Assembly: GCA_963921195.1 (NCBI GenBank)
Contig: OY992539.1
Span: 42,240,299 to 42,304,298, forward strand
Direction of reading: 5' to 3'
DNA length: 64,000 nt
DNA from: Pegoplata infirma
Lineage: Eukaryota; Arthropoda; Insecta; Diptera; Anthomyiidae
A program made the position numbers and the translations under genes. Every line of letters begins with the position of its first letter. The stretch's first letter is position 1. This document shows, in pieces, positions 56,601 to 64,000 of this stretch. Under the pieces are notes generated by a model. That model ran no database searches, was not told where the DNA came from, and was given only the letters and a program-made list of their open reading frames with translations.

Positions 56601-59600
56601 ACTTGTTTCGTAAAATATACGAAAATTTACTTTATATTACGAAAAAGAAATTAGTCCGGACTTTCGTAAATTAACGAAACATACGAAAATATTTCGTAAT
56701 TATGAACAAAACGCAAAAAAAGAAATGCCAAAAAATGTATGTGTCCGAAAAAAAAAATCTTTAGAAAAGTTGTGAAAAAGGTTTTTTTAAGAAAAATTTT
56801 AAATAAAATTCTTTAAAGTTGAACAACTTTTTTTTGGAAAATTAACAAAATATATATTTCACTAACTTTTTCATGCTAGTTTTAGTATCGGTTTTTTATA
56901 TTTTGCTATATAGTCTTGACAAGATCTTGAAGAGATCGAAACACGTGCTTTTTAAAAAAATATATCTAATATGTACGAATTTATTTTTGCAATTTACGAA
57001 TCTATTTTGTGTAATATAGAAAATTGTTTCATACTTTTTCGTAAAAACTTAATTTTTACGAAATAATTTTCTAAGCAAAAAGTACGAAACTATTCTTATA
57101 ATGTACGAAACATTTCGACCATATAAGACATACATTTTTTTGTAATTTTTTATATCTAGTATGTACGAATTTATTTTTGTAATTTACGAAATTATTTTGT
57201 GTAATATAGAAAATTGTTTCGTAAAAACAAAAAAATATTTCGTAGAATGTAGTAAACTTTTTCGTAAAAACTTATAATTTTTACGAAATAATTTCGTAAG
57301 CAAAAACTACGAAACTTTTCGTACAATGTACGAAACATTTCGTTCATATAAGGCATGAATTTTTTTCGGTGTATATAAAAAAAAATTTCAGATTCTGACA
57401 AATTTTTCTACATAAAAAACTTGCCAGATTCTGACCAATTTTTCTATATAAAAAAATTGTCAGATTTCTATAACAGAAATTCTGAAGATGAATTTTAGCA
57501 AGATGCTAAAAAAATTTCTTTATAAATAAATTCTTAGATTCTAAAAAAAATAGATTTATAAAAAAAATTCTTACATTCTGATAAATTTGTGTACATATAC
57601 AAAAAAAACTCAAGATCCTGAAAAATGTTTCTACATAAACAAATTGTCAGTTTTCATAAATTTTTCAATATAAAAAAATTCTCAGATTTTTAATTATTTC
57701 TCTACATGAAAACAAATCTAGGAAAAAAAAATCTCAGATTCCAAGCAATTTTTTCATATAAAAAAAAAATTGTCAAATTCTGAAAAATTTTTATACATAA
57801 AAAAAATTGGTCAGATTCTGTGCAATTTTCCATATCAAAAAAATTCTCAGATTCTAAACAATTTTTCTATATAAAAAAATAAAAGTTGAAAAAAGAACTA
57901 TTGCAATTCGTAACGAATTATTTAAAATTCGAAACGGAACATTTGAAATTCAAAAAAAATCGGTTGAAATTCGTAAAAGGTCAATTCAAAATCTTTTAAA
58001 CACTAATTGGAACTTAAAAGTACAAATACAAAATATTATCATTTACCTATTTAATTTTCCATTTATTTATGTGTGCGAATTTGTAACACTCTTATTGAAA
58101 TACAAAAATTTGTGCAAAATTATTTAAAACAATTATATTAACTAATGTAAAAGAGGTCATGAATACTGTGAAAAAGGTTCATTTGTAGACCCATTAGAAG
58201 GCGAAACAAATAATTTAGTTTAAGTATAAATAAACCAGAAAAATCTTAAATCAATATCAGTTTTGTCTGCAAGTTCAATTGTTTTAAACAATTAATACAA
58301 AAAAAATAACCAAACAATATGAATATCTTTAATTCAACTGCTCTTTTGGCCGTTATCTGCGTTGTGGCTGCTTCAGGTTATTCCCATCATGGTCATGGTG
58401 GAGGAGGTGGTGGGGGCCATGGCGGTGGACATAGTGAGGAAGTCAGCTATTCGGTAGTAACTAAACATGAAAGTGGTGGTCATGGAGGCCATGGAGGCCA
58501 TGGAGGCAGTGGTGGTCATGGAGGTAGTGGTGGACATGATGGTGGTCACTCCAGTGTACATCATTGGTCTCATGAAGGTGGACACGATGGAGGGCACGGT
58601 GGACATTATGGCGGGCATGATTCAGGACACCACGGAGGACATCATGATGATGGTCATGATCATCACGCATATCCTAAATATGAATTTGATTATGGTGTTA
58701 AGGATTCAAAAACTGGTGATATTAAAAGTCAATCAGAATCCCGGGATGGTCACAATGTTAAGGGTAAGTTTATAATAAAATCTAATTTCAAATTTTAAAA
58801 CTTTATTCAAACCAATTTATTCTCTTTAAAAATATTTAGGCAGCTACACTTTAAAGGAAGCTGATGGTACTACCCGTCATGTAGAATATACTGCTGACAA
58901 ACATAAAGGTTTCAATGCTGTTGTCCATACATTTGGTCATGCTCATTCTGGACATGATAGTCATCATCATGGAGGACATCATGGTCATGGACATGGTCAT
59001 GCTAGCAGTTATATTAATGTTAAGAAACACGAAGAGACAAAACATTAGAATTAGAAGTGATAATTGTATTAAATTAAATTTAAATCCGATATACATAATA
59101 TGTAGTTACCCAATAAGCCAAATTGCTGGAATTCAAGTGTAATTCAAGCGTAATTCCAGTCATATTTTCAATTTTCAAGCCTTGAATTCAACTTGAATTA
59201 CACTGTAATTCAATAGCATATACCAGTGAAACGGATACTTGAATTCAAGTCAAACAAAACAGTGTAAAAACACTTGAATTCAAGCCCCAAATAAAAGCGT
59301 AATTCCAGTCGAACCAAACAAAATTTTAAAAAACTACTTGAATATGGCTTGATTTATAGTGTAAATCAAGCCCTATTCCAGTTTAATTCAAGCCTAAATC
59401 AAGTGCAATTCAAGCACAAATCCAGTTCAAAAAAAAATCATGCAGCATCATTGTTTTATAAAAAAAATACACCAACATTATGCATAAATAATTATTTATT
59501 AGCTGAAAAGTAGATAGTGCGAATTTTATACATAGTTTAAATGACAATAAAAAAAATTATTTTGATAAATCTATTAAACTGGAAGAACATTTGTTTTTCA

Positions 59601-62600
59601 GCATCTACGCCCAAATTTTGATAATGAAGAGGGTTTAAGTAATTGATTGGCTGGCGAAAATTTTGTCCTTGGATAACTAAAATGAAAATGAAATTTTAAG
59701 ATTTTTTTTTTTTTTGCAAAATTCAAATTTGCTTACCTTTATATGATTTTTCTGGAAATGAACAGCAAAAATCCTTTGTTAACGAGCTATTTGTTTCGAA
59801 TCACGCGACATTTAATTAATCTTCTGGTAATATTCCATTTTCAGCAATTGTTTTTTTTAATTTTTTTTTATTTTCCATTTTTGACAAAAAAAGAAAATAT
59901 AAAATTCAAACAAACCCATTTTGTTTGAACTGGATTAAGGCTTGAAAAATAGACTAAAATTAAAGTTTAATTCAAGTCAAATTTCAAGCACTTGAATTTT
60001 AATTTTTTGGTGTTTATTGGGTAATATTTAAAACAAAATCAAGATTGCCAGGTAATTATTTAAAGCAGGTTCCTAGTGCAACAGTTTTTTGATATTGAAA
60101 ATTTATCAAATTTAAAAAAAAAAAATTTACATAGAAAAATTGTTTAAAATCTAAAAAAAAAAATATATTGCTCAGAATCTGAGAATTTTTTATATAGAAA
60201 AAATGCTCTGAATATAGAAAAATTTGTCAGAATCTTTATATAAAAAATGTTTTCAAAAATTTACAGGTTTTTGTACATAAAAAATGTCAGAATCTGACAC
60301 TTATTTGTATTAGAAAAATTTGTCAGAACCTGGCTATTTTTTGAGTATAGAAAAATTTATCAGAATCTCACAATTGTTTGTATATAGAAATATTTGTCGG
60401 AATCTGACAACTTGTCTATATTTTGAGCAATTGTTCTATATAAAACATCTCAGACTCTAAGCAATTTTTCTTTATAAAAAAAATTGCAGATTCTGAGCAA
60501 TTTTTCTGTATAAAATAAATTTCAGATTCTGAGAAATTTTTCTATATACAAAAAATTCTCAGATTCTGAGCAATTTTTCTATATAAAAAAAAATTCTCAG
60601 ATTCTGAGCAATTTTTCTATATAAAAAAAAATTCTCAGATTCTGAGCAAAAAAAAATTCTCAGATTCTGAGCAATTTTTCTATATAAAAAAAATTCTCAT
60701 ATTCTGAGCAATTTTTCTATATAAAAAAAATTCTCAGATTCTGAGCAATTTTTCTATATAAAAAAAATTCTCAGATTCTGAGCAATTTTTCTATATAGAA
60801 AAAATTCTCAGATTCTGAGCAATTTTTCTATATAGAAAAAATTCTCAGATTCTGAGCAATTTTTCTATATAGAAAAAATTCTCAGATTCTGAGCAATTTT
60901 TCTATATAGAAAAAATTCTCAGATTCTGAGCAATTTTTCTATATAGAAAAAATTCTCAGATTCTGAGCAATTTTTCTATATAGAAAAAATTCTCAGATTC
61001 TGAGCAATTTTTCTATATAAAAAAAATTCTCAGATTCTGAGCAATTTTTCTACATAAAAAAAATTCTCAGATTCTGAGCAATTTTTCTATATAAAAAAAA
61101 TTCTCAGATTCTGAGCAATTTTTCTACATAAAAAAAATTCTCAGATTCTGAGCAATTTTTCTATATAAAAAAAATTCTCAGATTCTGAGCAATTTTTCTA
61201 TATAAAAAAAATTCTCAGATTCTGAGCAATTTTTCTATATAAAAAAAATTCTCAGATTCTGAGCAATTTTTCTATATAAAAAAAATTCTCAGATTCTGAG
61301 CAATTTTTCTATATAGAAAAAATTCTCAGATTCTGAGCAATTTTTCTATATAGAAAAAATTCTCAGATTCTAAGCAATTTTTCTATATAGAAAAAATTCT
61401 CAGATTCTGAGCAATTTTTCTATATAGAAAAAATTCTCAGATTCTGAGCAATTTTTCTATATAGAAAAAATTCTCAGATTCTGAGCAATTTTTCTACATA
61501 AAAAAAATTCTCAGATTCTGAGCAATTTTTCTATATAAAAAAATTCTCAGATTCTGAGCAATTTTTCTATATAAAAAAAGTTCTCAGATTCTGATCAATT
61601 TTTCTATATAAAAAAAGTTCTCAGATTCTGATCAATTTTTCTATATAAAAAAAAAAAGTTCTAAGATTGTGAGCAATTTTTGTATATAGAAAAAATTCTC
61701 AGATTCTGAGCAATTTTTCTATATAGAAAAAATTCTCAGATTCTGAGCAATTTTTCTATATAGAAAAAATTCTCAGATTCTGAGCAATTTTTCTATATAG
61801 AAAAAATTCTCAGATTCTGAGCAATTTTTCTATATAGAAAAAATTCTCAGATTCTGAGCAATTTTTCTATATAGAAAAAATTCTCAGATTCTGAGCAATT
61901 TTTCTATATAGAAAAAATTCTCAGATTCTGAGCAATTTTTCTATATAGAAAAAATTCTCAGATTCTGAGCAATTTTTCTATATAGAAAAAATTCTCAGAT
62001 TCTGAGCAATTTTTCTATATAGAAAAAATTCTCAGATTCTGAGCAATTTTTCTATATAGAAAAAATTCTCAGATTCTGAGCAATTTTTCTACATAAAAAA
62101 AATTCTCAGATTCTGAGCAATTTTTCTATATAAAAAAATTCTCAGATTCTGAGCAATTTTTCTATATAAAAAAAGTTCTCAGATTCTGATCAATTTTTCT
62201 ATATAAAAAAAAAAGTTCTAAGATTGTGAGCAATTTTTGTATATAGAAAAAATTTTCAGATTCTGAGCAATTTTTCTATATAGAAAAAATTCTCAGATTC
62301 TGAGCAATTTTTCTATATAAAAAAAATTCTCAGATTCTGAGTAATTTTTCTACATAAAAAAAATTCTCAGATTCTGAGCAATTTTTCTATATAAAAAAAA
62401 AATTCTCAGATTCTGAGCAATTTTTCTATATAAAAAAAATTCTCAGATTCTGAGCAATTTTTCTATATAAAAAAAAATTCTCAGATTCTGAGCAATTTTT
62501 CTATATGAAAAAAAATCGCAGATTCTGAGCAATTTTTCTATATAAAAAAAAAATTCTCAAATTCTGAGCAATTTTTCTATATAAAAAAAATTTTCATATT

Positions 62601-63731
62601 CTGAGCAATTTTTCTATATAAAAAAAATTCTCAGATTCTGAGCAATTTTTCTATATAAAAAAAAAATCTCAGATTCTGAGCAATTTTTCTATATAAAGAA
62701 AATTCTGAGATTCTGAGAAATTTTTCTATATAAAAAAAATTCTCAGATTCTGAGCAAATTTTCTATACATATAAAAAAAAATTCTCAGATTCTGAGCAAT
62801 TTTTCTATATAAAAAAAATTGTCAGATTCTGAGCAATTTTTCTATATAAAAAAAAATTGTCAGATTCTAAAAAATTTTGCTATATCCAAAAAAATTGTCA
62901 GATTCTGAAACAAGTTTTCATTAATAGACTCCTCTTCTGAAATTATATTTTACACAAATTTTAAAATATCCCCATTTTTTATATTACCATATTTATGTTG
63001 CGGTAACTCTTATTAGCAGTGCTTTTCAAACTATAAAAGCTTTAATATGTTAACTTAACATTTTTATGTTAAATACCGGCATTTTGCATATGTAAAATTA
63101 ATATTCTGTTGCTTGTTTTTTTTTTTTATTTCTCTTTTGTTTGCCAATTCCAATTATAATTTTTGCCTTTATAAAAACAATATAAATTATTTTCGTTATC
63201 TTATTTTCTTTTAATTAACATAAGACCCCTTTTATCAGATAAGCAGATAACACAAAAAAAAAACACTAACCTCATATGTTCCCAATCCCAGAACAGGCAT
63301 TTCATAACCATTATTCAATTTCACTTTAGGTGCCAATATTGGAGCCATCTTGCTGTAATTTCTATGATGATTATTAATAAAAACACTTAAAAAACTTTGT
63401 TTCTTTAATTTAGTTACAAATTCTTGCTGATTTTTAAAATTTTCTATAGAATATTCACAAATTTGTCGCAATTGAACATCTGGAAATGACAGACAATTAA
63501 TAACTAAAGAAAAAAAAGAGCTTTCAATTGACAGTGAAAAAATAACTGAGAGAACTTACCGATAAAACAAGTTGTTTGTGTAATTTGTTGTTCATTTCTC
63601 AATGCATTTTTTAAAAAATTAATTTTCTTATTTGTTGTATTATTTAATAAACAACTGAAATGTTTAATATTTTTCTCAAGTTTTAATTTGTAACAAATTG
63701 TACGAGGATTGCTTTTTAATATGCACTGCAT
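53044..63731 (-). CDS. Aldo-keto reductase, 5' exons plus cassette B
   Basis: Complete AKR1-type NADPH-dependent reductase on the - strand. Exons 63731-63560, 63479-63271, 54364-54027, 53648-53306 and 53235-53044. From the internal Met at 63348 ([20 protein letters not shown]) it has 316 residues. Tetrad: Asp and Tyr in [14 protein letters not shown], Lys in FLVTKLWN, His in [20 protein letters not shown] and the cofactor loop [16 protein letters not shown] are intact; it ends WPFNEED. All junctions keep frame (phases 1, 0, 2, 0). Upstream of MAPIL the frame stays open through a further exon for 101 codons, basic and Asn-rich, which could be a targeting presequence or just leader. Intron 2 (8.9 kb) contains CPR4 on the opposite strand, a satellite and transposons. 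Cassette A further downstream can also be joined to the exon at 63271. Confidence 0.85.
54027..54364 (-). CDS. Cassette B first exon
   Basis: It follows TATTAAAG, starts [18 protein letters not shown] in phase 0, and ends KLQT plus a split codon before GTAAGT. It covers in one 338-bp exon what cassette A encodes in two exons (168 + 173 bp). The first 16 residues align one-to-one in length with [16 protein letters not shown] of cassette A, as expected of two alternatives to the same upstream exon. Confidence 0.88.
54500..56552. repeat. Two-palindrome satellite, block 5, GTCAG..CTGAC variant
   Basis: The unit is AAATTGTCAGATTCTGACAA followed by ATTTTTCTATATAAAA. About 55 units by length. The first few hundred bases (54500-54960) are strongly diverged (CTTTCCGGATTCTGAAAAA). 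A ~240-bp higher-order duplicate containing TTCGGTATAAAAAATTTTCA occurs at 55795-55835 and 56035-56075. Confidence 0.88.
56553..57371. mobile_element. CACCGAAAAAAAT TIR element, TSD TA
   Basis: CACCGAAAAAAATCCATGC and GCATGAATTTTTTTCGGTG are near-perfect inverted ends. Flanking TA and the restored TCTATATAAA show insertion in the satellite. Inner words TACGAAA/TTTCGTA recur more than 15 times in both orientations. A segment CTTGACAAGATCTTG...CGAAACACGTG (56917-56946) recalls the insert at 41259. No protein is encoded. Confidence 0.8.
57372..57890. repeat. Two-palindrome satellite, block 6 (about 14 diverged units)
   Basis: Mixed and strongly decayed units, including both GTCAG and CTCAG forms, ending directly at the CPR4 upstream region (AACTATTGCAATTCGTAAC at about 57897). 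Confidence 0.8.
58154..58262 (+). promoter_or_regulatory. CPR4 promoter: AGGTCA half-site, TATA, Inr
   Basis: AGGTCA lies at 58154-58159, TATAAATA at 58225-58232 and TCAGTT at 58257-58262. The far upstream part (AAAAGGTCAATTCAAAATC, about 57976) is of the CPR1 type and lacks the everted AGGTCA pair of CPR2/CPR3. Confidence 0.65.
58319..59048 (+). CDS. CPR4: RR-2 cuticular protein, His/Gly-rich
   Basis: Secreted chitin-binding cuticle protein of 217 residues; exons 58319-58763 and 58840-59048. The 76-bp phase-1 intron is not a multiple of three and has an in-frame stop, so splicing is required. Its 3' half is the same as that of CPR2. Signal peptide [20 protein letters not shown]; Gly/His region with an extra [11 protein letters not shown] step; RR-2 domain with SRDGHNVKG where the others have SRDGGNVKG. 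Coding sequence and leader are nearly those of CPR3. The gene lies inside the large second intron of the reductase, on the opposite strand. Its 3' flank is broken by the TIR element at 59109-60022. Confidence 0.93.
59109..60022. mobile_element. CCCAATAAGC element in the CPR4 3' flank, TSD TA
   Basis: CCCAATAAGC near the left end and TTATTGGG at the right are inverted and flanked by TA. Outside, GTAGTTA...ATATTTAAAAC joins into the uninterrupted CPR3 flank (52840-52860). Outer parts repeat CTTGAATTCAAG and CAAGTGTAATTC words as in 51111-51451. The middle (about 59440-59930) is extra AT-rich DNA with a 61-codon frame that I do not call. Confidence 0.75.
60135..62900. repeat. Two-palindrome satellite, block 7, largest and most regular
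   Basis: 60135-60420 carries decayed units in inverted orientation (GCTCAGAATCTGAGAATTTT). From about 60420 to 62900 roughly 67 direct units follow. Many have the perfect palindrome TTTTTCTATATAGAAAAA. A distinctive diverged unit (GTTCTAAGATTGTGAGCAAT) occurs at 61658 and again at 62215, 557 bp apart, showing a higher-order duplication of about 15 units. The last units (62810-62910) switch to the GTCAG variant. Confidence 0.92.
62901..63270. other. First part of reductase intron, nothing further seen
   Basis: AT-rich, without satellite units or recognisable elements. It lies just downstream (on the - strand) of the exon donor at 63270. Confidence 0.5.
63271..63731 (-). CDS. Reductase 5' exons (only visible 5' end)
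   Basis: Exon 63731-63560 (ATGCAG start, donor GTAAGT) and exon 63479-63271 (acceptor TTTCCAG, donor GTTAGT) are joined in frame through a split Asp codon. The second contains [18 protein letters not shown] and VLGLGTYE, the conserved N-terminal strand of AKR proteins, with the Met at 63348 the usual family start. The 101-residue extension before it is Lys/Asn-rich. Its first 40 residues have few acidic groups, which would suit a mitochondrial presequence; a non-coding leader with a downstream start is the alternative. Confidence 0.75.
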
Positions 63732-63780
63732 TCCGTTATAATTGACTACTGCAAATCAACTGATAAATGATATTGCATTT

Positions 63781-63872
63781 GGGGCATTCCATGGCAAATC
63801 GCACAATTTCGGAAAAAAGGCGAAATCGAAGGGGTCGTGCCAGAAATTATGCGATTTGGCATGGAATGCCTC
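63781..63872. mobile_element. 92-bp GGGGCATTCCATG foldback upstream of the reductase
   Basis: GGGGCATTCCATGGCAAATC and GATTTGGCATGGAATGCCTC are inverted ends sharing the terminus of the 2.7-kb foldback at 40803-43530. It lies about 50 bp upstream of the first reductase ATG (- strand), in or beside its promoter. Confidence 0.7.
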
Positions 63873-64000
63873 ATTTACAATTGTTTTAAGAAAAAGCTTT
63901 TTTCTTAAAGTACCCTACTGTTGGTATATACTGATAATTGTCGTTAAGAATTTTGAAAAAGTCGCATTTATTTTATTAAGCCAAAACACAACTAAATTTT
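63873..64000. other. Window end, no feature seen
   Basis: Upstream of the reductase on the - strand; AT-rich, without recognisable motifs. Confidence 0.4.

Noticed and set aside
35924..59142. Open frames of 66-102 codons antisense or frame-shifted over the CPR genes
   Set aside because: They arise from the GGT/CAT codon repeats of the Gly/His region read in other frames; none has a promoter or known motif.
44273..62900. Regular ~37-bp repeats resembling a CRISPR array
   Set aside because: The whole unit is repeated without unique spacers, the host is a fly, and no cas genes exist; it is a satellite.

Overview
This is an AT-rich eukaryotic window, most likely from a cyclorrhaphan (blow-fly or house-fly-like) dipteran genome. 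The host call is an inference from RR-2 cuticular protein genes, short GTAAGT...TTTAG introns, TATA + TCAGTT core promoters, and many dispersed elements carrying GTCC/GTCY microsatellites like the 'mini-me' elements known from Diptera. Nothing bacterial, viral or CRISPR-like was seen.

Positions 1-35,500 hold essentially no complete gene. They are a nest of non-autonomous DNA transposons and long foldback elements. Many have visible terminal inverted repeats (TIRs) and target-site duplications (TSDs): 8-bp hAT-like, 3-bp TTA Harbinger-like, and a Helitron-like element with about 120/240-bp internal repeats. They are inserted into one another up to four deep. Three short exon-like stretches (2356-2455, 6104-6292, 17848-17967) are the only hints of host coding sequence there.

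Positions 35,700-63,900 are a gene cluster with two interleaved families. Four + strand paralogues (called CPR1-4 here) encode secreted His/Gly-rich RR-2 cuticular proteins: 35870-36610, 46859-47578, 52087-52788 and 58319-59048. Each has one phase-1 intron inside the chitin-binding domain and a near-identical TATA/Inr promoter. A fifth copy survives only as a 44-bp exon fragment (37950-37993). On the - strand lies an aldo-keto reductase (AKR) locus with one visible 5' end (63271-63731) and two complete downstream exon sets: cassette B (54364-53044) and cassette A (44133-38399). Both start in the phase that exon 1 leaves and both carry the full catalytic tetrad. If both use the single visible first exon, this is a 25-kb gene with alternative 3' cassettes and three cuticle genes nested on the opposite strand.

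The spaces between these genes are filled by a ~37-bp satellite made of two alternating palindromes. It occurs in two variants (CTCAG..CTGAG and GTCAG..CTGAC) that keep the dyad through paired changes. Three TIR elements have inserted into its TATATA motif. The satellite borders the upstream regions of CPR2-4, so it may have helped duplicate them. Flank types, introns and coding blocks are shuffled among the four CPR copies, as expected from gene conversion.
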